NCBI RefSeq assembly: GCF_007997295.1
Contig: NZ_VORY01000006.1
Span: forward strand, 62,001-126,000
From: Gillisia hiemivivida
GTDB taxonomy: Bacteria; Bacteroidota; Bacteroidia; Flavobacteriales; Flavobacteriaceae
Length of the DNA: 64,000 nucleotides
Direction: 5' to 3'
The position numbers and the translations under genes are program-made. The notes beneath the pieces are model-generated. The model was given only the letters and a program-made list of their open reading frames with translations, did no database searches and was not told the DNA's origin. Shown in pieces: positions 25,917 to 35,342 of this stretch (its first letter is position 1; every line of letters begins with the position of its first letter).

Positions 25917-25924
25917 TACATTTG
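25917..25924 (+). promoter_or_regulatory. Promoter -7 box upstream of the SDR-like gene
   Basis: TACATTTG fits TAnnTTTG, 76 bp before the start at 26001. A -33 box is not obvious. Confidence 0.4.
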
Positions 25925-26000
25925 CGCTTCGAGAAACATAGGATAAAATTCGGATAATTTTAGCTGAAATTTATGCTGAGTTTCAGCTTAAATATTGGTC

Positions 26001-27551
26001 ATGGAGAAGAATGAAACAGAAATAGAAAGAGCGATCACTTCAGCAGAAATTGAAAGTTGCATTGAGGTTTTGTCGCAATTGGTAGAAGATACAGATCAGA
26101 TCTTCGATATTCCCAAGGAACAACGAACCGAACTTTTAAAAGTTGCCGGAATGTTTTCTAGGCCCAATCGCGATGAATTTTCCCGAAGAAAAAAGGATGC
26201 GAAAAAGGCTTCAAAACGCAAGCAAGAAGCCAAAGATAAAACTGCACGTAAAGAAACTGGAATTCGAAATGCTCGAGAAGCTTCCGTATTTGTAGCTCCC
26301 AAATTGCTTCCTATGGCTCACCTAGCCAATAAAGTGAAACTAGAGCTGGAGACACCTAGAAAATGTTATGTCTGCAAAACGGAATTCACTAGAATGCATC
26401 ATTTTTACGATTCTATGTGTACCTCTTGTGGCGATTTTAATTATGCCAAGCGTTTTCAGAATGCCGATGTAAAAGGACAGGTAGCTGTTATTACAGGCTC
26501 CCGTTTAAAAATAGGATATCATATAAGTTTAATGCTTTTGCGTGGCGGAGCAACCGTGATAGCAACCACTCGATTTCCTGTAGACTCTGCTTTGAGATTT
26601 TCTAAGGAAGAAGATTTTACCGAATGGGGTCACCGATTAAAGATCCACGGACTCGATCTTAGGCATATTCCAAGTGTGGAGATCTTCTGCAATTTTATAG
26701 AGCAAAAATATGAGCGATTGGATATCCTCATTAACAATGCTGCGCAAACCGTAAGAAGACCTGCCGGATTCTATCAGCATTTAATGCCTAATGAAGAACG
26801 CCCAATTGCTTCACTGCCTGAATATGCAAGAGATCTTTTAGGGGATCATAGTAACTGTCTAGAGGAGCTAAAATTGTTCAAACCAATAACTTCATCCAAT
26901 ACCAATATGCCGGTAACCTGGCATGGGCCTGAACCTGGAATTGGATTGCGAGCTTCAGCCAAATTATCTCAGATCCCTTATAGTTTTGACAATACTTTGG
27001 TTGCTAAAGAAGTATTTCCAGAGGGAGAATTGGATGCCGACCTGCAACAAGTAGACCTTAGAAAAACTAACTCTTGGCGCTTAAAGCTTGGTGAAATTGA
27101 AACTACAGAAATGCTGGAAGTTCAACTGGTAAATTCAGTTGCTCCGTTTGTGTTGTGCAACAGACTTTCAGAAATAATGAAAAAGGACAACACAGGGAAA
27201 AAGCACATTATAAATGTTTCGGCGATGGAAGGAAAATTCTATCCAGGTTTTAAGGAAGACAGGCATCCGCATACCAATATGGCAAAAGCCGCATTAAATA
27301 TGCTCACGCATACTTCTGCTGGGACTTTAGCCAAGGATGGCATCTTTATGAATGCGGTAGATACCGGGTGGGTTACAGATGAAGATCCTGCAGCCTTAGC
27401 AAAGTTGAAACAGGAGCGTGACGATTTTCAGCCGCCTTTAGATATTGTAGATGGAGCCGCAAGAGTTTTGGATCCTTTATTCGATGGGATAAATAGTGGG
27501 AAGCATTGGTGTGGAAAATTCTTAAAAGATTACAGGCCTATTAACTGGTAG
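26001..27551 (+). CDS. SDR-like oxidoreductase with N-terminal Cys4 segment
   Basis: The start is set at ATG 26001 (516 residues); an in-frame TTG at 25995 is less likely. Order: a helical, Lys/Arg-rich region (about 55-90), a probable zinc ribbon (CYVCKTEF, then [13 protein letters not shown], about 122-150), and an SDR domain from [16 protein letters not shown] (about 165). The glycine motif is atypical (TGSRLKIG), NNAAQ is present, the Ser strand reads NVSAMEGKF, and TNMAK replaces YxxxK, so the usual proton-donor Tyr is missing. [12 protein letters not shown] ends the protein. The copy at the left edge shares all these traits. Reaction unknown. Confidence 0.85.
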   Translation: MEKNETEIERAITSAEIESCIEVLSQLVEDTDQIFDIPKEQRTELLKVAGMFSRPNRDEFSRRKKDAKKASKRKQEAKDKTARKETGIRNAREASVFVAPKLLPMAHLANKVKLELETPRKCYVCKTEFTRMHHFYDSMCTSCGDFNYAKRFQNADVKGQVAVITGSRLKIGYHISLMLLRGGATVIATTRFPVDSALRFSKEEDFTEWGHRLKIHGLDLRHIPSVEIFCNFIEQKYERLDILINNAAQTVRRPAGFYQHLMPNEERPIASLPEYARDLLGDHSNCLEELKLFKPITSSNTNMPVTWHGPEPGIGLRASAKLSQIPYSFDNTLVAKEVFPEGELDADLQQVDLRKTNSWRLKLGEIETTEMLEVQLVNSVAPFVLCNRLSEIMKKDNTGKKHIINVSAMEGKFYPGFKEDRHPHTNMAKAALNMLTHTSAGTLAKDGIFMNAVDTGWVTDEDPAALAKLKQERDDFQPPLDIVDGAARVLDPLFDGINSGKHWCGKFLKDYRPINW

Positions 27552-27642
27552 TAAAGCTTCTATTAGTTGAAAACAATATTTCGTTGATATAAATTCGTTT
27601 TAGTACCATTAACTAACCTGCTTATCTAATCACATATTAACC

Positions 27643-27671
27643 TAATTGGGAGATTCAGAGTCTCCTAATTA
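27643..27671 (+). terminator. Hairpin after the SDR-like gene
   Basis: TAATTGGGAGA pairs with TCTCCTAATTA (one G-U), loop TTCAGAG. No T-run follows, so it may be only an RNA-stabilising stem. Confidence 0.35.
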
Positions 27672-27828
27672 ATTATCAGGATGTTGAACCAATATTCAGA
27701 TAGCTATAAGAACAGCATAACGTAAAATTTCCACTCAACTTTTTTAAATGATTAGCTGGAGAAATTCTCAGATCATTTCTATTTTGAGCAGTATTTATCA
27801 TTCATTTGTACTTTTCCCATCCGATTGA

Positions 27829-28326
27829 CTATAAATTATTTAATTCAGCTAATTTATCTAGTAACAGACTTCTATAATTTTCCATATAATCAGGGAATAA
27901 TGCATTGCGAAAACGCCATGATTTATGAAAACCATCATCATTTTTAAATTCTAAATAAAATCCTCCATTTGCATTTGTGCAATCAGTACAATCCAAATAT
28001 CCATTTGGTTCATTAAATATTTCATTAGGTAACTCAATTATTCAGGATTTATAATCTCGATAATCTACGTTAGTCATCAACTGATAGTTGCCTCCAAAAA
28101 AAGTATTCTCAGGGTAATTAGAATCTATGTCCTTATATATTTTTCCATTATCTATTTTATATATATCAGAACAACCTCCTTCACAGCTTGAATCTGAAAA
28201 CCAGCCAAAAATGAGTATTCCATTTCTTCGCGTATTTTCTTCAATAGTTATATTATCATCTACGGAGTTGCATCCAGAAAGGATGAAAAGTACTAATAAG
28301 CTTAATATAAAATTCAGGTTTTTCAT
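27829..28326 (-). pseudogene. Lipoprotein gene interrupted by an in-frame TGA
   Basis: From 28326 the frame reads a lipoprotein signal (MKNLNFILSLLVLFILSGC) and 94 residues with Cys in DSSCEGGCSD, then TGA at 28042-28044. The same frame continues without gap for 70 more codons (IIELPNEIFNEPNGYLDCTD, GGFYLEFKNDDG, NYRSLLLDKLAEL) to TAG at 27829-27831. The downstream part keeps the look of a coding sequence and resembles small flavobacterial lipoproteins with a Cys/Asp-Gly-Gly-x-Tyr motif. A single base change would explain it. Truncated product or readthrough are the alternatives. Confidence 0.8.
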
Positions 28327-28458
28327 TTCAGTTTATTGTTTTAAATTATTGCTGACTTTTTTTTTCGTTACTAAAGTCAAACCTAGTTAAAATTAAAATA
28401 CGAAACCGGAAAAAGTTATGAGGCTCAACTTCTAACACGTTTAGGACCAGACCCTTAA

Positions 28459-28668
28459 ACTAAGAACTCAACCGAGAATAGCATAAAAAACGAGGAATTA
28501 CCAGAAGGGGTTAAAAAGCTAATCTCCGAAAGATATAGAAATAATAAGATCACCGAAGTGGAGAGGGTAGATAGTGCCAAAAAAGGAGTTTTCTATGATG
28601 TGGAATTCAAGCAGAAAGGCAAAAATAAGGATGTGGAATTTAGAGAAGATGGTACTGTTATAAACTGA
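28459..28668 (+). pseudogene. PepSY-like gene fragment
   Basis: An open stretch of about 70 codons without a usable start. It reads LPEGVKKLISERYRNNKI, ITEVERVDSAKKGVFYDVEF and KGKNKDVEFREDGTVIN-stop. This is the C-terminal half of a PepSY-like (periplasmic, inhibitor-type) protein. The frame is closed by TAA at 28456 just upstream, and no matching N-terminus was found. It lies beside the interrupted lipoprotein gene, so this whole 27.8-28.7 kb stretch appears to be decaying. Confidence 0.65.
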
Positions 28669-28831
28669 ATTTTTATAGATCAAAAGACAATTTGAAGCAA
28701 AATATAGGCTTGCCTAACTATTAAAATAGTTTAAGTCAGAAAATTGAGATGGGAACAAATCTTTCTAATTAAAATAATCTTAGTAGATTAGAGTATATTT
28801 TTTAATTTACTGTAAAATAAAACTCATAAAT

Positions 28832-29197
28832 ATGGAATATGTTTCTATAGCGTTACAACTTATCGTAGGTCTTAGTATCCTCAATGTTTGGCTTATTCAG
28901 TATAATAAAAACACGCAATGGCGTGGAGGTAGTGCAACAACAATTAAAGAGGAATTTGCCGTTTACGGATTACCTCAGTGGAGTCTTTATGTAATAGGCT
29001 TTTTAAAAGTAACTCTGGCTATTCTGCTTATTTGCGGTATATGGTTCCCAGAACTTATAAATCCGGCAGCATTAGGCCTTGCATTTCTTCTCGCAGGATC
29101 TGTTTTCATGCATGTTAAGATTAAAGACCCGGTTAAAAAATCTTTCCCGGCATTTCTATTTTTAGTGCTATGCTTAATACTGGTTTTTATATTATAG
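28832..29197 (+). CDS. DoxX-like membrane protein
   Basis: This 121-residue protein has four predicted helices. LQLIVGLSILNVWLI, WSLYVIGFLKVTLAILLICGIW and LAGSVFMHVKIKDPVKKSFP fit the DoxX-like family, small integral membrane proteins in the inner membrane. The helix-2 GFLKVTLAI motif and the basic loop after helix 3 are typical. It converges with a second DoxX-like gene only 12 bp away. Substrate or redox role cannot be told from sequence. Confidence 0.75.
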   Translation: MEYVSIALQLIVGLSILNVWLIQYNKNTQWRGGSATTIKEEFAVYGLPQWSLYVIGFLKVTLAILLICGIWFPELINPAALGLAFLLAGSVFMHVKIKDPVKKSFPAFLFLVLCLILVFIL

Positions 29198-29209
29198 AAT
29201 TTTCCCTAT

Positions 29210-29557
29210 TTATAAGCTCAATAATAATGCTATAGCGATATAGGCGTTTATTACAGAATAGATAATAGAAGGTGCCGATTGAATAAAACTGTCTCTGATC
29301 CTCAAGCGTACCCCGAATCCCAATAACATGAGTATAGATAAACCTACTGCAGCTACAATACTTAAATAAGGCAGGAATAAATAGCCAATCCCAAGTCCAA
29401 TGGCTCCTATAACTTGTAATGCTCCAATAAGATTTAAATGATCGCTGAGTCCATAACGGATAAACTCAGTTCGCATTTCAGCTGCGAAAAAACAGCTAAT
29501 TCCAAAAAATAGAAATGATAAAGTTGAAAATATTACCAAGAAAGTTAATAATGTCAT
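29210..29557 (-). CDS. DoxX-like membrane protein
   Basis: This 115-residue protein has four helices. FFAAEMRTEFIRYGLSDHLNLIGALQVIGAIGL carries the DoxX-like core, in which helix 2 begins with a conserved Gly-x-Leu-Gln. LLGFGVRLRIRDSFIQSAP is the loop before the last helix. It is clearly related in layout to the convergent gene at 28832-29197 but not similar enough for a recent duplication. Confidence 0.72.
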   Translation of the reverse strand: MTLLTFLVIFSTLSFLFFGISCFFAAEMRTEFIRYGLSDHLNLIGALQVIGAIGLGIGYLFLPYLSIVAAVGLSILMLLGFGVRLRIRDSFIQSAPSIIYSVINAYIAIALLLSL

Positions 29558-29883
29558 TGTATCTATATAGTAAGTGAGTCTGCTATGAGGCTAATACGTT
29601 TACAAATCTAATCAATCCTAGGGTGATTATTTAATTTATGGATTAAGACTAGGAAATACATTCTAAGTATTTAAAATGGTTTTAGTTTTAAATTAGATGT
29701 TTTAAGAAAATTTGCCAAGCCCAGAATTTCAGAAAAAAATATAAGAATAGTAGACACTTAGCTATTTTTGTAAAAGAAACTAAAGGAGCTTTAGAAAATT
29801 TTACAGTCAATGAAATGTCAATTATAGCTTAAGGAAAACTAATGCCAGCATTAAAATTTTCTTCAATCAATTCAAAACAAATT
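29558..29883. other. 326-bp intergenic region
   Basis: No gene or repeat seen. TATTTTTG at 29763-29770 fits the -7 consensus and could start the transcript of the quinone oxidoreductase gene about 113 bp downstream. Confidence 0.35.
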
Positions 29884-30897
29884 ATGAAAGCAATAGGATT
29901 TAAAAAATCGTTACCTATATCAGATAAAGATAGTTTCATTGAGTTTACTGCAGAAAAACCATCTCCTAAGGGATTTGATATTTTAGTTAAAGTTCAGGCA
30001 AACTCAGTAAATCCGGTAGATTATAAAATACGACAGAACGCAGTAAAAGACGAAGTTTTAGAAACTCCAAAAATTATTGGTTGGGATGCGGTTGGAGTTG
30101 TAGAAGCAGTAGGAGAGAATACTAATAAATTTAAGGTGGGCGATGCTGTTTTTTATGCCGGAGATATTAACAGAAGTGGGAGTAATGCAGAATTTCAATT
30201 AATAGATGAACGTATTGTTGGCAAAAAACCTAAAAACCTTAGTATTGCTGAAGCTGCTGCCATGCCATTAACAAGTTTAACGGCCTATGAAGCTTTGTTT
30301 GATCGTATAAGGATAGATCCTGAAAAAGACAAAGGCAAGTCGGTATTGATATTGGCTGGCGCTGGAGGAGTAGGTTCTATCGCGATTCAGTTAGCTAAAA
30401 AATTAGGAAACTTAACCGTAATTGCTACGGCTTCTCGCGAAGACTCTGTAGAATGGTGTAAAGATCTGGGAGCAGATTTCGTAGTAAATCATTATCATTT
30501 AAAAGCGGACTTAGAAAAAATTGGTCATAGCCAGGTAAACTATATTTTAGATTTTGTAGATCTGGAAATGTATTGGGAAGCTGCAACAGAGATTATTAAA
30601 CCACAAGGACATATTTTATCTATTACAGGTAGCAGCAAGCCATTAAATCTAGATCTGCTAAAAAACAAAAGTGTCACCTTTTCTTGGGAATTAATGTATA
30701 CGCGATCTATGTTTACCACCGAAGATATAGAGAGACAACACGAGATCTTAAATCATATCGCAGACCTTCTGGATAACGGCACTATAAGATCTACCTTGAA
30801 TACTACTTTAAATGGTTTTACCGTAGAGAACTTAAAAGAGGCGCACAGGCTACAGGAATCTGGTAAGTCTATTGGTAAAACTGTAATTTTATTTTAA
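29884..30897 (+). CDS. Quinone-oxidoreductase-like alcohol dehydrogenase family protein
   Basis: The start is at ATG 29884 (MKAIGFKKSLPISDKDSF), 337 residues; the longer frame adds an unlikely leader. It is a medium-chain dehydrogenase: a GroES-like N-terminal domain (KVQANSVNPVDYKIR, GWDAVGVVEAVGE) and a Rossmann domain with LILAGAGGVGSIAIQLAKKLG (about 157-177). No structural zinc Cys cluster is present, so it belongs to the zinc-independent quinone oxidoreductase type using NADPH. SREDSVEWCKDLGADFVVNH is typical. It is a single gene; a MITE copy sits 27 bp past its stop. Confidence 0.9.
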   Translation: MKAIGFKKSLPISDKDSFIEFTAEKPSPKGFDILVKVQANSVNPVDYKIRQNAVKDEVLETPKIIGWDAVGVVEAVGENTNKFKVGDAVFYAGDINRSGSNAEFQLIDERIVGKKPKNLSIAEAAAMPLTSLTAYEALFDRIRIDPEKDKGKSVLILAGAGGVGSIAIQLAKKLGNLTVIATASREDSVEWCKDLGADFVVNHYHLKADLEKIGHSQVNYILDFVDLEMYWEAATEIIKPQGHILSITGSSKPLNLDLLKNKSVTFSWELMYTRSMFTTEDIERQHEILNHIADLLDNGTIRSTLNTTLNGFTVENLKEAHRLQESGKSIGKTVILF

Positions 30898-30924
30898 GCT
30901 CCTTATTTTTGAATAAAAAAAATA

Positions 30925-31070
30925 CTGTATGTCCGCTTTTGTTCCAGTAAATAGTTTTTTATTAATTAATTACAGGTTGTTAACTTCATGCTGTCCCGAG
31001 ACTTCGGGGCTGGGTGACGCGACCATTTCAGATGGGATAATTTGGTCACTGGACTCAAAACGGATATACA
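30925..31070 (+). mobile_element. MITE copy 2
   Basis: A 146-bp element from CTGTATGTCCG to CGGATATACA. The terminal 23 bp are inverted repeats of each other with about 18 matches. It is flanked by a perfect 10-bp direct repeat, AAAAAAAATA, at 30915-30924 and 31071-31080. It differs from copy 3 at about eight positions. An internal CCCGAGACTTCGGGG hairpin is present. No open frame of note. Confidence 0.88.
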
Positions 31071-31106
31071 AAAAAAAATAAACAGAAAGCGGTCGTATAA
31101 AGTTGA

Positions 31107-31268
31107 ATGGACTTTGAAGAAAAATCTTTAAAGGCTATTGAATATTTACGCTTCATTGCAGAAGACCATCTAATGTTTTCATATACCGAATAAATCTTTC
31201 CTGAAAATTATGAATCTGTTGCTTATGAATTTATTTATTCTTTCAAAAAGAAATTTTGGAAACCTTAA
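31107..31268 (+). pseudogene. Short decayed open frame, family unknown
   Basis: ATG 31107 starts 28 plausible codons (MDFEEKSLKAIEYLRFIAED) ending at TAA 31191. The same frame continues with FPENYESVAYEFIYSFKKKF to TAA 31266. The continuous helical character on both sides of the stop suggests one broken small gene. The rest of the gap up to the catalase start holds nothing I can name. Confidence 0.3.
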
Positions 31269-31678
31269 GATGCAAAACAACAGATATCCAAACTGAAGCC
31301 TCTAAGAATACGAAATTCTAATTATCACATTTCAAATAACTATTAACTCATTAGGCTATAATTCCTATTAGGTGCCTTTTAATTAATGAATTTTAGCCAA
31401 TTTAAAATTCATTTTTTTTGATATCTCCTCACTTTTTAAAAAATAATTATAGCCTTTTTAATTTATAAGTATATAAAAATCAGTAATTTGAAGCATGCAT
31501 CAGTCTCAGCATGGAGTGATTTAGATATGAGTTAAAAAGCGAAATCTGCCCAAAACCTAAAAGCTTCTTAAAATATTGTCCTTAGTTGGTTTAATGATTA
31601 TTTTTAGTTGAAAATTCTAAATCTTCACACAAAATAGAATTCTAAAAGGAAACATCATATTGACTAAATACCATAAAA

Positions 31679-33820
31679 ATGGCAAAAAAACCGAAGCAAG
31701 ATTCTGCTGAAACCAAAAAGATCGAGCAGCTAAAAAAGGATCATTGGGAAATGAAAGATAGCACCATGACTACTAATCAAGGTCTTAAAGTAAACGACAC
31801 AAATAACTCACTTAAATCTGGAGAACGAGGTTCTACTTTGTTGGAAGATTTTCTACTCAGAGAGAAGATATCACATTTTGATCATGAACGTATTCCAGAA
31901 AGAATTGTGCATGCTCGAGGAAGTGGGGCTCATGGGTATTTCGAGTTATCCAAAGATATGTCGGAATTTACGAAAGCTGGAATTTTCACCGATACCAACA
32001 GAAGGACTCCCGTATTTGTTCGTTTTTCTACAGTGGCGGGCTCAAAAGGTTCTCCGGATTTGGCTCGTGATGTTCGGGGCTTTGCTGTTAAATTTTATAC
32101 AGAGGAAGGAACCTGGGATCTAGTAGGTAATAATATGCCTATTTTCTTTATTCAAGATGCTATGAAGTTTCCAGATCTAATCCATTCTGTAAAACCTGAA
32201 CCTAATAATGAGATTCCACAGGCTGCATCTGCACATGATACTTTTTACGATTTTATTTCGCTAACAACAGAAACATTGCACAATCATATCTGGGCGATGA
32301 GTGATCGTGCTATTCCGCGTAGTTTACGAATGATGGAAGGTTTTGGGATCCATACCTTTAGATTGATCAACGATAAGAATGAATCTCATTTTGTGAAGTT
32401 TCATTGGAAACCGGTTTTAGGAGTGCATTCCGTAACCTGGGAAGAAGCTGTGAAGATAAATGGAGCAGATGCCGATTTCCACCGTCGAGATCTATATGAA
32501 GCTATTGAAGCTGGACAATTTCCAGAATGGGAATTAGGACTACAGATCGTTCCTGAAGCAGATGAACATAAGTTTGAATTCGATCTCTTAGATCCAACAA
32601 AACTGATCCCAGAAGAAATGGTTCCTGTAACCATAGTTGGGAAAATGACCTTGAATAGAAATTCTGAAAATTTCTTTGCAGAAACCGAGCAGGTAGCTTT
32701 CTTACCAGGTCATATAGTTCCAGGAATAGACTTTTCTAACGATCCACTTTTGCAAGGGCGTTTGTTTTCTTATAGAGACACGCAACTTTCTAGATTGGGA
32801 ACTCCTAACTTCCATCAGATTCCAATTAACCAACCCGTAGTTCCAATTCATAACAATCAACGGGACGGCCAAATGCAGGCAAGTATTCCAAAAGGACAAA
32901 CCGCTTATTTTCCAAACTCTTTAAGTGGAGGTTGTCCTCATCTTGCAAAAATGTCTGAAGGTGCATTTCATTCCTATGAAGAGCGCATAGATGCTAAAAA
33001 GATTCGGACACGTAGTGAAAGCTTTAGTGATCATTTCTCTCAACCTGCACTTTTTTACCGAAGCTTAGCGCCATGGGAACAAGAGCACGTAGCAGGAGCT
33101 TATACTTTTGAATTGGGCAAATGTATGCATGACCATATCAAGGAGCGTATGTTGTGGCTTATTGCGCAAATAGACGAAGATCTAGCCGGGAAGGTAGCCG
33201 AAGGTTTAGGAATGAAAGTTCCTAATAATATCCAGAAACCAATTAATCAGGCTATTGGTGCAGATGCCGATCCTAAAAAGCACGAACCGGGACCTAAGAA
33301 AAATTATCTGGACGCTTCTCCTGCGTTAAGCCAGGCGAATACCAAATTTAACAGTATTGCTACCCGTCAGGTTGCTGTATTGTTAGGAGATGGTTTTGAT
33401 GCTAAAAGTTTTAAGTTGATGAAAGCTATGTTAGAGAAAGAAGGAGCCATGGCTAAACTGATTGCACCACATGGTGGAACGGTTAAGGATTCCGATGATA
33501 ACAAGCACAAGGTAGATGCTGCGATCATGACGACAGAAAGCGTTCTTTTTGATGCAGTTTATATTGCAGATGGAAAAAAATCTGTAGATGCATTACTGAA
33601 GCAAGCCAAATTCATCAAATTCGTTAATGAAGCCTTTAAACATTGTAAAGCAATTGCCGCCGATGGAGAAGGGGAGCGCTTGTTAAAAGCCACTTTTGTA
33701 AAAGATCATATGAAGGATAAAGCAATTCATCTAAATGAACAACCAGAAGCCTTTAAGAAAAGCATGGCGCAACACCGTAACTGGGATCGTAGAAGTGTGA
33801 CCGATTCTATTCCGGTATAA
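31679..33820 (+). CDS. katE: Large-subunit (HPII-type) catalase
   Basis: This 713-residue clade-2 catalase converts hydrogen peroxide to water and oxygen. RIVHARGSGAHGYFEL carries the distal His (residue 78). FSTVAGSKGSPDLARDVRG and NNMPIFFIQDA follow. RLFSYRDTQLSRLG carries the proximal heme Tyr (about 365). The extra C-terminal domain (about 570-700; RQVAVLLGDGFDAKSFKLMK) is the flavodoxin/DJ-1-like fold that separates large from small catalases. Cytoplasmic, expected to be a tetramer. Length agrees with the family. Monocistronic with its own terminator. Confidence 0.95.
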   Translation: MAKKPKQDSAETKKIEQLKKDHWEMKDSTMTTNQGLKVNDTNNSLKSGERGSTLLEDFLLREKISHFDHERIPERIVHARGSGAHGYFELSKDMSEFTKAGIFTDTNRRTPVFVRFSTVAGSKGSPDLARDVRGFAVKFYTEEGTWDLVGNNMPIFFIQDAMKFPDLIHSVKPEPNNEIPQAASAHDTFYDFISLTTETLHNHIWAMSDRAIPRSLRMMEGFGIHTFRLINDKNESHFVKFHWKPVLGVHSVTWEEAVKINGADADFHRRDLYEAIEAGQFPEWELGLQIVPEADEHKFEFDLLDPTKLIPEEMVPVTIVGKMTLNRNSENFFAETEQVAFLPGHIVPGIDFSNDPLLQGRLFSYRDTQLSRLGTPNFHQIPINQPVVPIHNNQRDGQMQASIPKGQTAYFPNSLSGGCPHLAKMSEGAFHSYEERIDAKKIRTRSESFSDHFSQPALFYRSLAPWEQEHVAGAYTFELGKCMHDHIKERMLWLIAQIDEDLAGKVAEGLGMKVPNNIQKPINQAIGADADPKKHEPGPKKNYLDASPALSQANTKFNSIATRQVAVLLGDGFDAKSFKLMKAMLEKEGAMAKLIAPHGGTVKDSDDNKHKVDAAIMTTESVLFDAVYIADGKKSVDALLKQAKFIKFVNEAFKHCKAIAADGEGERLLKATFVKDHMKDKAIHLNEQPEAFKKSMAQHRNWDRRSVTDSIPV

Positions 33821-33843
33821 TTTTAAAAAATCATTCTATATTT

Positions 33844-33872
33844 GAAAGCCATCCGAAAGGGTGGCTTTTTTT
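33844..33872 (+). terminator. Rho-independent terminator of katE
   Basis: AAAGCCATCC pairs with GGGTGGCTTT across a GAAA tetraloop (one G-U), followed by TTTTT. Confidence 0.85.
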
Positions 33873-33936
33873 GTTGATATATTTTGAAGAGAGTAGGTAA
33901 AATATTCTTGACTTAAAATTTTCAATTTGAAAAATC

Positions 33937-34074
33937 AAGAACCTCGGGGCAAGCCCACGAGGTATGTCCAAATGGTTTGGGAGGAAAATACTTTTAAAAA
34001 TTCGAGGCAAGCCCGCCTGAATGAAATTCTTTTCGGGCAGGCCTCGGGGGATTAAACCCTCAATGAGGGATTAA
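33937..34074 (-). repeat. Family B repeat, copy 4 (inverted)
   Basis: Reverse complement of the unit at 9047: TCAAGAACCTCGGGGCAAGC at its start and CCTCAATGAGGG at its end. An additional GCCCGCCTGAA...TTCGGGCAGGC hairpin lies inside. It stands between katE and the convergent SDR gene. Confidence 0.85.
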
Positions 34075-34126
34075 AAAATTCCGAAAAACCTAAATTTCCC
34101 GGGATTGTCAAATACATTCAAAAACC

Positions 34127-34948
34127 TTATTTTTTTGAGGGATCTACCGCATCAGATTTAACATTATACTGGTTCTCTTGATATTCTTTACACATAGCAG
34201 CAAAATCTGTTGGTAATATGGTTCTAAAATCGTGTGAATCCTGAGGGATCACTTCCACCATTTTATCTATCATCTCTTTAGGATCAAATTGGTTTTCAGC
34301 CATTTCTTTGGCAGCAGCTTCAATATTTTTTCTAGATGTAAAATGATAGTCTTCATCAAACCATTGCGTAAAGGTATCGTACATTCTATCATTGAAACCT
34401 GTATCATAAGGTCCCGGATTAATTGTTGCCACAGATATTCCCATTGGGGTTAATTCGTCTCTTAAAGATTGTACTATAGATTCGAGTGCATGTTTAGAGG
34501 CATTATAAGATCCTAAATATGGGGAAGTAGTTAATCCTGCTACTGATGAAACGAAAACTAATTTTCCGCTTCCTTTTTTAACCATTTTTTTAATGAAGGG
34601 TTGTGCGAATTCCAGACTAGAAAACACATTGGTCTCCATTACTTCACGAATTAGATCTACAGGCATTTCTGAGACTGGTCCAGAATGACCTATCCCGGCG
34701 TTATTCACCAATATATCTATATCATATTCCCAAGCTTTCTGGCAATCCATGGGATCCAGAATATTTAATTTTATAATCTGTATATTATCTTCTAAGCCAG
34801 CTTTTTTTATGTCTTCTAGTAACCTTGATTTCTGTTCCCATTTATGAACTCCAGCAATGATTTTATGTCCTTTTGCAGCAAGGCCTAAAGCTGCTCCTTT
34901 TCCCAATCCTGATCCTGCACCTGTAATTAAAATTGTCTTCTTAGTCAT
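34127..34948 (-). CDS. Short-chain dehydrogenase/reductase
   Basis: A 273-residue classical SDR: LITGAGSGLGKGAAL (cofactor loop), NNAGIGHSGPV (about 91-94), VSSVAGLTTSP with the catalytic Ser, SYNASKHALES with Tyr and Lys (about 150-154), and NPGPYDTGF. The residues after beta2 (GVHKWEQKSR) are basic, favouring NADPH. The C-terminal 60 residues are longer than in minimal SDRs and charged (YQENQYNVKSDAVDPSKK). Substrate not assignable. Monocistronic. Confidence 0.87.
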   Translation of the reverse strand: MTKKTILITGAGSGLGKGAALGLAAKGHKIIAGVHKWEQKSRLLEDIKKAGLEDNIQIIKLNILDPMDCQKAWEYDIDILVNNAGIGHSGPVSEMPVDLIREVMETNVFSSLEFAQPFIKKMVKKGSGKLVFVSSVAGLTTSPYLGSYNASKHALESIVQSLRDELTPMGISVATINPGPYDTGFNDRMYDTFTQWFDEDYHFTSRKNIEAAAKEMAENQFDPKEMIDKMVEVIPQDSHDFRTILPTDFAAMCKEYQENQYNVKSDAVDPSKK

Positions 34949-35222
34949 TTGTTCTTTATTTTACTTTAAGATATAGAGAACTAACTAAGTCACTTTATTT
35001 TTAGCATACTTTGGGATTGAAATTAACTAGACTTTAAAGCTTATTGGAAATTTACAGGAGGATTTTTTCAGCTATTTTTTATATAACACCTACCTCTAAA
35101 TTCGTATACAAAATAATCTTTGATCAAACCATCAGTAGAATAAATTTTAACAAAAATAACCCAACTTAATATTAATATTGAAAACAAATCCTGAGAGCTA
35201 TCGTATCTTGGACAAAACTACT

Positions 35223-35315
35223 ATGATCTTACCTGCTAGTAAACATCATTACATAAACAAAAGTGGATTGCAGGAAGATCTAGAAAGTTTAAAACAATTA
35301 TTTGAACATCATTAA
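35223..35315 (+). CDS. Possible 30-residue open frame upstream of the ArsC-like gene
   Basis: ATG 35223 begins MILPASKHHYINKSGLQEDL, continues ESLKQLFEHH and stops at 35313. The frame is open upstream to about 35160 and reads NPESYRILDKTT, so this may instead be the C-terminus of a lost gene. It lies 27 bp before the ArsC-like gene on the same strand. The rest of the 394-bp gap shows nothing else. Weak case. Confidence 0.3.
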   Translation: MILPASKHHYINKSGLQEDLESLKQLFEHH

Positions 35316-35342
35316 TATACACACTAGAATAAATTATAGATT

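Noticed and set aside
28127-28390. Plus-strand open frame opposite the broken lipoprotein
   Set aside because: The minus-strand frame has signal peptide and lipobox; the plus-strand one is its shadow.
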